DNA of 64,000 nucleotides, from positions 56,527 through 120,526 of the forward strand of contig SCNT01000011.1 of the NCBI GenBank assembly GCA_005503165.1, given 5' to 3'. The notes under the pieces are model-generated. The model did not search any database. It worked only from the letters and a program-made list of their open reading frames with translations, and was not told the DNA's origin. The DNA is from Sphingomonadaceae bacterium 3R27E2-A. GTDB lineage: Bacteria > Pseudomonadota > Alphaproteobacteria > Sphingomonadales > Sphingomonadaceae. How positions within the stretch are numbered: position 1 is the stretch's first letter; each line of letters starts with the position of its first letter. Below, in pieces: positions 7,949 through 15,714 of this stretch. The position numbers were made by a program, and so were the translations under genes.

Positions 7949-8731
7949 TCAGCCGTAGCGGCCGGTGATATAATCCTTGGTGCGTTCCTGCTTCGGGTTG
8001 GTGAAGATGTCGGTGGTCTTGCCATATTCGACCAGCGTCCCGAGGTGGAAGAAAGCGGTGCGCTGCGACACGCGCGCCGCCTGCTGCATATTGTGGGTGA
8101 CGATCACGATCGCGAACTTGCCGCGCAGTTCGTGGATCAGCTCTTCGATCTTCGCGGTCGCGATCGGGTCGAGCGCCGAGCAGGGCTCGTCCATCAGGAT
8201 CACTTCGGGGTCGACCGCGATCGCGCGCGCGATGCACAGCCGCTGCTGCTGGCCGCCCGACAGCGCGGTGCCGCTCTCGCCGAGCCGGTCCTTGACCTCG
8301 TCCCACAGGCCCGCGCGCATCAGCGCCTTTTCGACGATGCCGTCGAGGTCGCTCTTGTTCGGAGCGAGGCCGTGGATGCGCGGGCCATAGGCGACATTGT
8401 CGTAGATCGACTTGGGGAAGGGGTTGGGTTTCTGGAACACCATGCCGACGCGCGCGCGCAGCTGCACCACGTCCATGCTCGGCGCGTAAATATCCTCGCC
8501 GTCGAGCGCGATATGGCCCGTCACCTTGGCGCCCGCGACGGTGTCGTTCATCCGGTTCAGCGAACGCAGGAAGGTCGACTTGCCGCAGCCCGAGGGGCCG
8601 ATGAAGGCGGTGACCAGCTCGGTGCCGACGTCGATCGACACGTCGTTGATCGCCTGCTTCTCGCCATAGAAGACGTTGACATTGTGCGCCGTCATCTTGG
8701 GGTCGGATATGGTCAGGTCGTCTTGGGTCAT
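7949..8731 (-). CDS. pstB: Phosphate ABC transporter ATP-binding protein PstB
   Basis: The ATPase of the high-affinity phosphate importer. Walker [10 protein letters not shown] is at about residues 45-53, the Q-loop in [17 protein letters not shown], the signature [14 protein letters not shown], Walker [14 protein letters not shown] and the switch His in [14 protein letters not shown]. The [11 protein letters not shown] stretch is PstB-specific. The ATG at 8731 is used. A GTG two codons upstream overlaps the pstA stop (GTGA) and is an equally possible start. Spacing to phoU is short, in keeping with a pst-pho operon. Confidence 0.96.
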   Translation of the reverse strand: MTQDDLTISDPKMTAHNVNVFYGEKQAINDVSIDVGTELVTAFIGPSGCGKSTFLRSLNRMNDTVAGAKVTGHIALDGEDIYAPSMDVVQLRARVGMVFQKPNPFPKSIYDNVAYGPRIHGLAPNKSDLDGIVEKALMRAGLWDEVKDRLGESGTALSGGQQQRLCIARAIAVDPEVILMDEPCSALDPIATAKIEELIHELRGKFAIVIVTHNMQQAARVSQRTAFFHLGTLVEYGKTTDIFTNPKQERTKDYITGRYG

Positions 8732-8733
8732 GG

Positions 8734-9990
8734 TCACCAGCGTTTTTCGAACTTGTTGCGGAGGTAGATGGCGAGCGCGTTCATCGACAGCAGCACGATG
8801 AGCAGCACGATGATCGCGGCGGAGGTCTTTTCGACGAAACCGCGGTCGACCTCGTCCGACCAGAGGAAGATCTGCATCGGCAGCACCGTCGCGGGCGAAC
8901 AGATGCCGCCGGGCACGTCGCCGATGAAGGCGCGCATGCCGATCAGCAGCAGCGGCGCGGTCTCGCCCAGCGCGCGCGCCATGCCGATGATCGTGCCGGT
9001 CAGGATGCCGGGGAGGGCGAGCGGCAGCACATGGTGGAACACCACCTGCACCGGGCTGGCGCCGACGCCGAGCGCGGCGTCGCGGATCGACGGCGGCACC
9101 GCCTTGATCGCGTTGCGGCTGGCGATGACGATCACCGGCATCGTCATCAGCGCCAGCGTGAGCCCGCCGACGAGCGCGCTCGCCTGGCAGATGCCGAACC
9201 AGTTGATGAACACCGCGAGCGCGAGCAGGCCGAAGATGATCGAGGGCACCGCGGCGAGATTGTTGATCGACACCTCGATCAGGTCGGTCCAGCGGTTCTT
9301 CGGCGCATATTCCTCGAGGTAGAGCGCGGCGAGCACCCCGGTCGGGAAGGCGATCAGGAAGGCGATGAAGATCGTCAGCACCGACCCCTTGAGCGCGCCC
9401 CAGATGCCCGCGACCGCGGGATCGGTGGCGTCGGCGTTGCGGAAGAAGGGCCAGTGGATCCCGGTCGAGAGCTTGCCGTCGCGTTCCAGCGCGTCGACCT
9501 TCGCCCCCGTCGCGCCCTTGCCGCCGTCCTTCGCCGCGATATCGACCTCGGACGAGGCGGGCAGGTGGAAGACCGTCGAGCCCTGCAGCAGTTCGGGATC
9601 GGCCTTGATCGCGGTCCTTACCTCTTTCCAGGCGTTCTCCGAAATCATCGCCGAGCCGCCGTCGCCCAGCGCCTCGTCGGCGGCGAAGGCGACGATGTCG
9701 GCGAGGCCCGCGCCCGCGATCACCTGGTCGGCGTCGGCATCGCCCAGCCGCGACGCGTCGACGGTCAGCGGCATCGCCTTGAAGTCGATCGGCACCGCGA
9801 CATTGGTGTAGGTGAAGCCGCGCAGGCCGTTGCCGACCATCACGAACAGCAGGAAGGCGAGGAACGCGCCCGAGGCGAGCACCGCGAGCAGCCCGAGCAG
9901 CCTGAACCGGCGCTCGGCGGCATAGCGCTTCGCGATGCGGGCCTGCATCGCGCCGCCCTTCCAGTCGGTGGGGGAGGTGGTCCTACTCAT
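8734..9990 (-). CDS. pstA: Phosphate ABC transporter permease PstA
   Basis: A 418-residue inner membrane permease. The C-terminal 230 residues hold the transporter core with six membrane segments and the EAA-type loop ([42 protein letters not shown]). Compared with E. coli PstA (about 296 residues) it has a longer N-terminus: one helix at about residues 30-54, then about 140 residues of presumably periplasmic sequence. This is usual for the alphaproteobacterial form. It overlaps the end of pstC by eight bases and abuts pstB. Confidence 0.94.
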   Translation of the reverse strand: MSRTTSPTDWKGGAMQARIAKRYAAERRFRLLGLLAVLASGAFLAFLLFVMVGNGLRGFTYTNVAVPIDFKAMPLTVDASRLGDADADQVIAGAGLADIVAFAADEALGDGGSAMISENAWKEVRTAIKADPELLQGSTVFHLPASSEVDIAAKDGGKGATGAKVDALERDGKLSTGIHWPFFRNADATDPAVAGIWGALKGSVLTIFIAFLIAFPTGVLAALYLEEYAPKNRWTDLIEVSINNLAAVPSIIFGLLALAVFINWFGICQASALVGGLTLALMTMPVIVIASRNAIKAVPPSIRDAALGVGASPVQVVFHHVLPLALPGILTGTIIGMARALGETAPLLLIGMRAFIGDVPGGICSPATVLPMQIFLWSDEVDRGFVEKTSAAIIVLLIVLLSMNALAIYLRNKFEKRW

Positions 9991-11359
9991 AAGCTTCGCG
10001 ATATTTCTTGACGATGCGCAGCGCGACGATGTTGAGCAGCAGGGTCACGACGAACAGCACGAGGCCGAGCGCGAAGGCGGCGAGCGTCTTGGCGCTGTCG
10101 AATTCCTGGTCGCCGGTCAGCAGTTTCACGATCTGCGCGGTCACCGTGGTGACGCTGGCGAAGGGGTTGGCGGTCATGTTGGCCGACAGGCCCGCGGCCA
10201 TGACGACGATCATCGTCTCGCCGATCGCGCGGCTGACCGCGAGCAATATGCCGCCCATCACGCCGGGCAGCGCGGCGGGGATCAGCACCTGGCGGATCGT
10301 CTCGTTCGGCGTCGCGCCGAGCGCCAGCGATCCGTCGCGCATCGCCTGCGGCACCGCGTTGATGCTGTCGTCGGCCATCGACGAGACGAAGGGGATGATC
10401 ATCACCCCCATCACGATGCCCGCGGCGAGCGCGCTCTCGGTCGAGGCGTTGGGAATGCCCAGCATCACCGCGAACTCGCGCAGCGCCGGCGCGACGGTCA
10501 GCGCGGCGAAATAGCCATAGACCACCGTCGGCACCCCCGCGAGGATCTCGAGCAAGGGCTTGACCCAGCGGCGCACGCGCGGCGCGGCATATTGGGTGAG
10601 GTAGACCGCGGTCATCATCCCGATCGGGATCGCGACGATCATCGCGATGATCGCGCCGATCAATATCGTGCCCCAGAAGAGCGGAATGCCGCCGAAGGTG
10701 TCGTCCTGCGGCGCGCCGCTCGTCGGCGCCCAGTTCGTCCCGAACAGCAGTTCGGCCGGCGAGACGAGGCGGAAGAAGCGGATCGATTCGAACAGCAGCG
10801 ACAGCACGATGCCGAAGGTCGTCAGGATCGCGACGAGCGACGCGAGCAGCAGCACCAGCATCACGATCTTCTCGACCCGCGTCCGCGCGCGGAAATCGGG
10901 CTTGATCCGCGTGAAGGCGTAAAGCCCGCCCGCGAGCGCCAGCGCCAGCATCGCGCCGATGCCGATCCAGGCATAAAGGTGCGTCGCATCGGCATAGGGC
11001 GCAACCAGCGGCGCCGCGGCGGGGATGCGCACCGCGTCCTGCTTGCCCTGCGCGACATTGCGCGCGTCGGACAGGATCGCGCCGCGCTCGAAACCGAAGG
11101 CGGGCAGGTCCTTCGCCGCCTCGCTCGCCAGCACGTCGTTGGTGATCAGCCCCGGCGACACCGCGCTCCACACCGCCAGGAACAAAGCAGCAGGGGCGAA
11201 GAGCCACAGCGCGACGTACCAGCCGTGATATTGCGGGCGCGAATGCAGCTTGGCCTGCGCGCGCGCAGCGAGCAGGTTCGACCGCGCCCGCCCGGCGATC
11301 CAGCCGATCAGCGCGAGCCCCGCGATCAGGAGCAACAAGGCGGCGGCGTTGAAGGTCAC
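9983..11359 (-). CDS. pstC: Phosphate ABC transporter permease PstC
   Basis: The partner permease of PstA. The core has the usual conserved blocks: PLLEILAGVPTVVYGYFAAL, then DGSLALGATPNETIRQVLIPAALPGVMGGILLAVSRAIGETM. The N-terminal 150 residues add extra hydrophobic segments, giving a long (458-residue) alphaproteobacterial PstC. No good ATG exists. A GTG at 11359 gives the N-terminus MTFNAAALLLLIAGLALIGW with GGGGAC just upstream, whereas the longer frame begins with a poor TTG. The start is therefore tentative. A terminator hairpin and repeats separate it from pstS. Confidence 0.9.
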   Translation of the reverse strand: MTFNAAALLLLIAGLALIGWIAGRARSNLLAARAQAKLHSRPQYHGWYVALWLFAPAALFLAVWSAVSPGLITNDVLASEAAKDLPAFGFERGAILSDARNVAQGKQDAVRIPAAAPLVAPYADATHLYAWIGIGAMLALALAGGLYAFTRIKPDFRARTRVEKIVMLVLLLASLVAILTTFGIVLSLLFESIRFFRLVSPAELLFGTNWAPTSGAPQDDTFGGIPLFWGTILIGAIIAMIVAIPIGMMTAVYLTQYAAPRVRRWVKPLLEILAGVPTVVYGYFAALTVAPALREFAVMLGIPNASTESALAAGIVMGVMIIPFVSSMADDSINAVPQAMRDGSLALGATPNETIRQVLIPAALPGVMGGILLAVSRAIGETMIVVMAAGLSANMTANPFASVTTVTAQIVKLLTGDQEFDSAKTLAAFALGLVLFVVTLLLNIVALRIVKKYREAYE

Positions 11360-11448
11360 ATTGTCCCCGTTATCGTCATGCCCGTGCCGACCCAAAGCGG
11401 GCGGGCGTGGCAGTTTCGTGACTCGCGGTCATATTTCTCGCCCACATC

Positions 11449-11577
11449 CCCGTTCGTGTCACGACCACATTTCCGTTTGTGTCACGACCAGTTTCCCGTT
11501 CGTGTCGAGCGAAGTCGAGACACCCCGAGGGCGAGCGCCGGACCGATGGGCATCTCTACTTCGCTCGATGCGAACGG
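11449..11577. repeat. Intergenic repeat block: short tandem motif plus palindromic repeat family C, copy 1
   Basis: The motif CGTTCGTGTC (once CGTTTGTGTC) starts at 11451, 11474 and 11498, so three units of 23-24 bases stand in tandem. The third unit forms the left arm of a family C palindrome: CGTTCGTGTCGAGCGAAGTC on the left against ACTTCGCTCGATGCGAACG on the right. The same palindrome recurs at 16.8 and 34.9 kb. It fills most of the 302-base gap between pstC and pstS. Nothing coding is visible in this gap. Confidence 0.85.
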
Positions 11578-11603
11578 AGAAGGAAATGCCCCACGGCCTT
11601 CCC

Positions 11604-11649
11604 AAAAAGCGGCGGCCGGTCCGGGGATGAGGGCCCCGGACCGGCCGCC
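11604..11649 (-). terminator. Rho-independent terminator or attenuator after pstS
   Basis: A perfect 16-base-pair stem (GGCGGCCGGTCCGGGG and its inverse) with a seven-base loop follows the pstS stop codon. On the transcribed strand it continues into GCTTTTT. Because pstC lies beyond it on the same strand, partial read-through would give much more PstS than permease, as needed for a binding-protein-dependent importer. Confidence 0.88.
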
Positions 11650-11661
11650 GGCGGGAGGAAC

Positions 11662-12711
11662 TTATTTCAGTTCGGCGCCGTTCAGCGCGGTCATGCCCTT
11701 GGCATTGGCCGCGGCCACGTCGGCGATCGCCTTGGGCGACACGATCAGGCCCTTGGCGCCCAGATAGCCGCCTTCGCCCGCGCCCTTCAGGAATTCGGCG
11801 ACATATTCGGCCAGGCCGGGGATCACGCCGACATGCGCTTTCTTGACATAGATGAACAGCGGGCGCGAGCCGGGATAGCTGCCGTCGGCGATCGCCGCAT
11901 AGGTCGGCGCGACGCCCTGCACGGGCACCGCCTTGATCTTGTCCTTGTTGGCGTCGAGATAGCTGAAGCCGAAGATGCCGAGGCTGGTCGGGTTCTTGTC
12001 GAGCTTCGAGATGATCAGGTTGTCGTTCTCGCCCTGCTCGACATAGTAAGGCGCGCCGCGCAGCGTGGTGCAGGTCGCCTCATGCTTGTCCTTGTCGCTG
12101 TCCTTCAGCGCCTTCATCTCCGGGTTGGCGTCGCAGCCCTTGCCCAGGATCAGCTCCTTGAACGCGTCATAGGTGCCGCTGGTCGACGGCGGCCCGAAGA
12201 CCGAGATCGCAACCGCGGGCAGCGCCGGGTTGACGTCCTTCCACGTCTTGGCGGTGTTGGGCTTGCCATAGGGGTTGGCCGCAAGCGCCTTATAGACATC
12301 CTCTTCCGACAGCTTGAAGCCGGGGCCGCGCTGCGCCTCGCCCAGCGCGATGCCGTCGATGCCGACCTGGATTTCGACGATGTCCTTGACGCCATTCTTG
12401 GCGCAGGTGTCGAATTCCTTCTTCTTCATGCGGCGCGAGGCGTTGGCGATGTCGGGCGTGTCGCCGCCGACCCCGGCGCAGAAGCGCTCGAAGCCGCCGC
12501 CGGTGCCGGTGCTGTCGATCTTGGGCTTCTTGTTGCCGGTGGCTTCGGCGAAGCGCTCGCCGACGGTGGTAGCGAAGGGATAGACGGTCGAAGAACCGAC
12601 CGCGCTGATATAATCGCGCGCCGCGCCGCCCGAGGAGGCCTGGTCCTGGCACGCGGAAAGCGCCAGCACGGCGGTGGCGGCGCCGGCGACGAGAGCGAAT
12701 TTCTGCAGCAT
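11662..12711 (-). CDS. pstS: Phosphate-binding lipoprotein/periplasmic protein PstS
   Basis: The substrate-binding component of the Pst importer. The signal peptide MLQKFALVAGAATAVLALSAC ends in a lipobox-like LSAC, so the mature protein may be lipid-anchored. The ligand-binding sequences are those of PstS: ISAVGSSTVYPFA (phosphate loop), STGTGGGFERFCAG, DIANASRRMK, and later GPPSTSGTYDAF. The total of 349 residues is normal. The ATG at 12711 is chosen because it starts the signal peptide; the open frame upstream is intergenic. It heads the pst block, with Pho boxes about 80-100 bases upstream. Confidence 0.95.
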   Translation of the reverse strand: MLQKFALVAGAATAVLALSACQDQASSGGAARDYISAVGSSTVYPFATTVGERFAEATGNKKPKIDSTGTGGGFERFCAGVGGDTPDIANASRRMKKKEFDTCAKNGVKDIVEIQVGIDGIALGEAQRGPGFKLSEEDVYKALAANPYGKPNTAKTWKDVNPALPAVAISVFGPPSTSGTYDAFKELILGKGCDANPEMKALKDSDKDKHEATCTTLRGAPYYVEQGENDNLIISKLDKNPTSLGIFGFSYLDANKDKIKAVPVQGVAPTYAAIADGSYPGSRPLFIYVKKAHVGVIPGLAEYVAEFLKGAGEGGYLGAKGLIVSPKAIADVAAANAKGMTALNGAELK

Positions 12712-12792
12712 TGAGATGTCCTGTCGGGGGTCGCTAACGGAGCGAACCGCCACCCCCGCGGCGACTCGCTGAGCCGCCAATGGGGGAGTTGT

Positions 12793-12810
12793 GTGACGCG
12801 TTTGTGACAG
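12793..12810 (-). promoter_or_regulatory. Pho box reading towards pstS
   Basis: On the reverse strand the sequence CTGTCAC-AAAC-GCGTCAC shows the 7-4-7 direct repeat of a PhoB operator. It points at pstS and lies 82 bases before the start codon. The second half-site GCGTCA matches the one found before the porin gene. Confidence 0.72.
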
Positions 12811-12813
12811 GGA

Positions 12814-12831
12814 TTGTCATGGAAGTGTCAT
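12814..12831 (+). promoter_or_regulatory. Second Pho box, reading away from pstS
   Basis: TTGTCAT-GGAA-GTGTCAT on the forward strand is the best match to the Pho box consensus in the window. It lies three bases from the pstS-facing box and points the other way, towards the AT-rich island whose first gene starts 116 bases downstream. It may extend the PhoB array for pstS, or it may mark a divergent Pho promoter. Confidence 0.6.
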
Positions 12832-12946
12832 GTTGGACCCGCGCGTCTATTGACGAAACAAGTGAGCCGATTGCCATGGATTTGCGGGCACGCTAACACG
12901 ACCGTAATGGTTGCGCATGTTCGCATTTTGTTCTACAGGGGGCATT

Positions 12947-13348
12947 ATGAACAAAGTGATGCGGGTGCTCGAGGCTGTCGTGTTAATACTGCTTGGCGCG
13001 GTGCTGTTAAATCTCGTGCAAACCGGCTCGGCGTTAGAGCCATTCCGGAAGCCCGGCCTAAGCTCGGCGGAATTCATCGGAATCATCCTTACCGCCCTAG
13101 CTGTTATCTTGGGTGCTCTGACTATCTTTATTGGTGGCTTGGCCATCGTGAGTTGGAGGACATTTGATGACCGTATTAGGTATCACGCTGAGTACCATAT
13201 TCGCCAAAGGATGAATCCGAGTGATCCTGAGTTTTCCCAGATTGTGAAAGATATAAAGGATACAGTTCTTCTTGAAGCCATCATCGTGCTTCGTCAAGAA
13301 GGTGATCGTGATCCCCTAAATGATGCCGGGGCTGAAGTAAGTGATTAG
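12947..13348 (+). CDS. Small two-helix membrane protein of the island cassette
   Basis: A 133-residue protein with two hydrophobic segments: MRVLEAVVLILLGAVLLNLV at about residues 5-24 and IGIILTALAVILGALTIFIGGLAIV at about 44-68. A charged cytoplasmic-looking tail follows (WRTFDDRIRYHAEYHIRQRM...). I do not recognise a family. The ATG at 12947 is chosen because ACAGGGGG sits just before it; an earlier ATG at 12911 would add twelve unlikely residues. The end overlaps the next gene by eight bases, so translation is coupled. Small membrane proteins of this kind often act as effectors or anchors in defence cassettes, but here that is inference from context only. Confidence 0.72.
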   Translation: MNKVMRVLEAVVLILLGAVLLNLVQTGSALEPFRKPGLSSAEFIGIILTALAVILGALTIFIGGLAIVSWRTFDDRIRYHAEYHIRQRMNPSDPEFSQIVKDIKDTVLLEAIIVLRQEGDRDPLNDAGAEVSD

Positions 13349-13826
13349 TCAAATTCATCCAATGTATCGTGATGCCGTGAGGAATTATACGTCTTCTTTT
13401 CCGGTCCAGCTTGGCGCGCTAGCAAGGGAGTTAGGAATAGAGGTATTCAAATCGAGTCTTGATCCAGGAATTTCTGGTTTAATAGAGCCCTCAGAATCGG
13501 CTGCTAGCGGCTTCCGGATTAAGATAAATCGACATGAGGCTCCCGTGCGACAGCGCTTTACGCTCGCTCATGAGATCGCCCATTTCTTGCTGCATAGGGC
13601 GTATATCCAAAGCGGGGTGATAGATAACACACTGTATCGCTCAAAGCTGAGTGACCAGAAGGAGGTAGAGGCTAATAAGCTAGCCTCAGATTTGGTTATG
13701 CCGTATGAGCTAGTGGCGAGGGAGGGTAATCGCCTAAAACACCTGCCGCGCGACGAGAGAGTTTACGAACTATCTCAAAAGTTTCGTGTGTCTGAACAGG
13801 CGATGCGTATCCGACTAGGAGTGTAA
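13341..13826 (+). CDS. ImmA/IrrE-family zinc metallopeptidase
   Basis: A 161-residue single-domain protein. The zinc motif is clear: RQRFTLAHEIAHFLLH, with HEIAH at about residues 76-80, and the third ligand is expected in the downstream EVEANKLASDLVMP stretch (E, then N and A as in COG2856). ImmA-type peptidases cleave repressors of mobile elements; IrrE-type ones cleave DdrO. No HTH domain is fused to it and no repressor gene is adjacent, so the target is unclear. The start is GTG at 13341 inside the end of the membrane protein gene; an ATG eight codons in is an alternative. The next gene begins directly after the stop codon. Confidence 0.88.
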   Translation: MISQIHPMYRDAVRNYTSSFPVQLGALARELGIEVFKSSLDPGISGLIEPSESAASGFRIKINRHEAPVRQRFTLAHEIAHFLLHRAYIQSGVIDNTLYRSKLSDQKEVEANKLASDLVMPYELVAREGNRLKHLPRDERVYELSQKFRVSEQAMRIRLGV

Positions 13827-14888
13827 ATGCTCGAAGGCAGGTCTTACGTTCCCATACTTCATCAGCGTCCAGCTGAGGTTAGGGCGTATCGTGAATTGGA
13901 CAGCAGCACAAAAAACCAAATCTTGCCGTTCTTTGTCCTTCGTCCTTGGATGAATTCAAGAACCATAGAAAAAGCGATCGAAGTGCTAAGTGAAGCGGTC
14001 GGAAATCGGGCTTTTGCCCTAGATTTGGACGCAGGAAAATTTGATCCGACTAGTGAGCGCCCGGCATACAGGGAGTTTAGCGAACTCTTTGAAGAAGGCG
14101 AGGGCTTTAGGCGGTATTTTGATTTTGTAAGTGATATCGAAAATGCTCTCCCAGTGATTCGCTCGAGGCATGGCGAATTCATGCACATTGATGAGCAGAT
14201 TGAATGGCTGCATGATTTGGCTCGGCCTACTTTTGTTCGTGTAGACGTTGATAGGCCGGCTAACTATTTGGATCTCGCTGCGAGAATTGTTGATTTTGGT
14301 TCTCAGAACGCCTGCTTTATATTTGACTGCGGTTGGTCTAGAAGCATACAGGAAAAATCCGCGCGGTGTACCGGATTAGTAAACTCTCTTTTAGGAATCG
14401 ACTCAGAGTTTAACGTAGTTGTAGCTGGCAGTAGTTTTCCAGAACAATTCGCTAATTTAGGTGAGAGATTCGATTTCCCTATCAATGAACGGGTGCTTTT
14501 TGCTGAGGTACGTCGCGCAGTTAATCGTGGACATCTGTTCTACGGAGACTGGGGCAGTACTCGGCCTCCTAGTCCGCCCGTACCCATGCGTTTTGTGCCC
14601 CGACTAGATTTTGCGGAATCTGCCTTGTGGCGCTGTTGGCGCAGCGAGGACGGAGAAGACTATGTAGATGTGGCCAAGCGCATAACGGAAGATGAGGCTT
14701 GGGATGGGAACATCGGTAATTGGGCGGAATATATGATTGAAGCCACCGCTGCCGGGGAGGAAGCTCGCATCCGAGCCCCTGCGATGGCCTCTGCTGTTCG
14801 AATAAATTCGCATTTGCATCGGCAGGCGAATTTGGAGAACCCCGATGGCTTCCGGGTTAATGACGAGCCGGTTGGCGACGACATCTAG
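13827..14888 (+). CDS. Beta-family protein (phage P4 Beta-like, Pfam Beta_protein type)
   Basis: A 353-residue soluble protein. The opening YVPILHQRPAEVRAYRELDSSTKNQILPFFVLRP matches the pattern of the Beta protein family (a conserved YVPIL-K/R start, then a PL/F-type strand). Later parts such as FVRVDVDRPANYLDLAARIVDF and ACFIFDCGW suggest an alternating alpha/beta, possibly TIM-barrel-like, fold. From memory, Beta of satellite phage P4 belongs to an anti-phage module with Gop and cII; no biochemical activity is assigned. The gene directly abuts the peptidase gene. Codon use is AT-rich like its island partners. The family call is by pattern, without a search. Confidence 0.7.
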   Translation: MLEGRSYVPILHQRPAEVRAYRELDSSTKNQILPFFVLRPWMNSRTIEKAIEVLSEAVGNRAFALDLDAGKFDPTSERPAYREFSELFEEGEGFRRYFDFVSDIENALPVIRSRHGEFMHIDEQIEWLHDLARPTFVRVDVDRPANYLDLAARIVDFGSQNACFIFDCGWSRSIQEKSARCTGLVNSLLGIDSEFNVVVAGSSFPEQFANLGERFDFPINERVLFAEVRRAVNRGHLFYGDWGSTRPPSPPVPMRFVPRLDFAESALWRCWRSEDGEDYVDVAKRITEDEAWDGNIGNWAEYMIEATAAGEEARIRAPAMASAVRINSHLHRQANLENPDGFRVNDEPVGDDI

Positions 14889-14902
14889 CTTAGTAACCAA
14901 TG

Positions 14903-15262
14903 ATGATCCTCATCACCGGCCACGTCATCCTCACCCCCGAGCATCGCGAGCGCATGATCGCGCTAGGCGTCGAGCATAGCGCGCGGTCGCGGGGGGAGGC
15001 GGGGTGTGTGGCGCATAATTGCCATATCGATATCGTCCCTCGACAGGCTCGGGATGGCTCGGCTTATGAATGCCTCGTCTTCGTCGAGCAATGGGCGAGC
15101 ATCGACGCGGTCCGCGCCCATTTCGCGGTGCCTGCGTCGCGCGCCTTCGTCGCCGAAATGCGCGCCCTCTCGCCCGAGCCGCCGGCGATCCGCATCTACG
15201 CCGCCGAGGATATTACGGCGAAGCTGATGCGGCAGGGCAACGGACAGGGGGATGCCGCATGA
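14903..15262 (+). CDS. Antibiotic biosynthesis monooxygenase (ABM/YgiN-like) domain protein
   Basis: A 119-residue ferredoxin-like dimeric fold: MILITGHVILTPEHRERMIALGVEHSARSRGEAGCVAHNCHIDI..., then CLVFVEQWASIDAVRAHF and a closing AIRIYAAEDI strand. Members act as cofactor-free quinol monooxygenases or reactive-compound scavengers. Between CHIDI and LVFVEQW the chain contains VPRQARDGSAYE, longer than usual. Its DNA (CCTCGACAGGCTCGGGA) belongs to the intergenic repeat type seen at 15.83-15.92 kb, so a repeat fragment is apparently carried in frame. A second ATG directly upstream is possible. No ribosome site is evident, since the island ends 11 bases before the gene. Confidence 0.78.
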   Translation: MILITGHVILTPEHRERMIALGVEHSARSRGEAGCVAHNCHIDIVPRQARDGSAYECLVFVEQWASIDAVRAHFAVPASRAFVAEMRALSPEPPAIRIYAAEDITAKLMRQGNGQGDAA

Positions 15263-15582
15263 CCGACGGCGGCGCATCGCGCGACACCCCCTGGACGCGC
15301 CTGTTCGTCGATCTTCGCGAGGATGACGATTTCAAGGGCGTGACGATTCATTTCACGCGCAGCGTCGCGGCGCGCCGCATCGGCGACCGGGTCGAATTCG
15401 GCCATGTGTGGGATGCCGACAATTATATCCTGCCGTGCCCGCCGCCCAAAACGCTGTTCGCCACGACCCTCGCCGCCGCGCGCACGCTCGATCCCGACGC
15501 GCTGCCCGACGACGACGTCGGCCGCGCGCTGGTCGAGCAGCGCGAAACCGTCCACCCGATGATCGCCGCGCTTTGTGGCTAG
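15259..15582 (+). CDS. Hypothetical protein coupled to the ABM gene
   Basis: A 107-residue protein not assigned to any family I know. It contains DDDFKGVTIHFTRSVAARRIGDRVEFGHVWDADNYILPCPPPKTLFATTLAAART and ends in a helical tail. The start ATG overlaps the ABM stop codon (ATGA) and ACAGGGGG precedes it by seven bases, which is convincing for translation. It was placed by this overlap and ribosome site; the open frame extends further upstream. GC-rich codon use matches the core genome, not the island. The decayed ABM copy follows at once. Confidence 0.7.
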   Translation: MTDGGASRDTPWTRLFVDLREDDDFKGVTIHFTRSVAARRIGDRVEFGHVWDADNYILPCPPPKTLFATTLAAARTLDPDALPDDDVGRALVEQRETVHPMIAALCG

Positions 15583-15586
15583 GCAA

Positions 15587-15708
15587 GCACGCCTTCGTCG
15601 CCGGTCCCGGATCGAGTCCGCGATGACGTGCGCGCCGTCTCGCCCGGGCCGCCCGCGATCCGCATCCATGCCGCCGGGGACATCACCGCGAAGCTGATAG
15701 GGGCCTGA
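15587..15708 (+). pseudogene. Relic of a second ABM gene (C-terminal fragment)
   Basis: The sequence GCACGCCTTCGTCGCC and, after a 25-base interruption, the reading VRAVSPGPPAIRIHAAGDIT followed by AKL and a stop codon closely mirror the end of the ABM protein upstream (MRALSPEPPAIRIYAAEDIT, then AKL). The interruption (TCCCGGATCGAGTCCGCGAT and flanks) looks like another palindromic repeat arm. There is no start and no N-terminal half, so this is a decayed partial duplicate. Confidence 0.75.
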
Positions 15709-15714
15709 AGAGGG

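Larger units (their letters stand above)
12840..14895. mobile_element. AT-rich genomic island carrying three genes
   Basis: From about 12.85 to 14.89 kb the base composition falls sharply, with many A/T-ending codons, AGA/AGG arginine codons and AT-rich spacers. The flanks are strongly GC-rich. The island holds three same-strand genes with no gaps and nothing else. I see no integrase, transposase, tRNA or clear flanking direct repeat, so the mode of entry is unknown. The boundaries are approximate. Confidence 0.75.

Noticed and set aside
11449..11520. Tandem motif as a CRISPR array
   Set aside because: Only three degenerate units with almost no spacer and continuity into a palindrome; no cas gene.
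9935..11767. Open frame of 610 codons antisense to pstC and the pstS spacer
   Set aside because: Charged His/Asp/Arg-rich sequence without domains, opposite well-supported pst genes.
12911..12946. Earlier ATG for the island membrane protein
   Set aside because: No ribosome site, and the extra residues break the normal short N-terminus; GGGGG before 12947 fits better.
12850..14880. Possible direct repeat at island edges (GAGCCGATTGCC near 12862, GAGCCGGTTGGC near 14867)
   Set aside because: Short, imperfect, and the right copy lies inside the Beta-family gene, so it cannot mark the insertion boundary.
12840..14895. Island as a prophage remnant
   Set aside because: No integrase, structural or lysis genes; only three small cargo genes are present.
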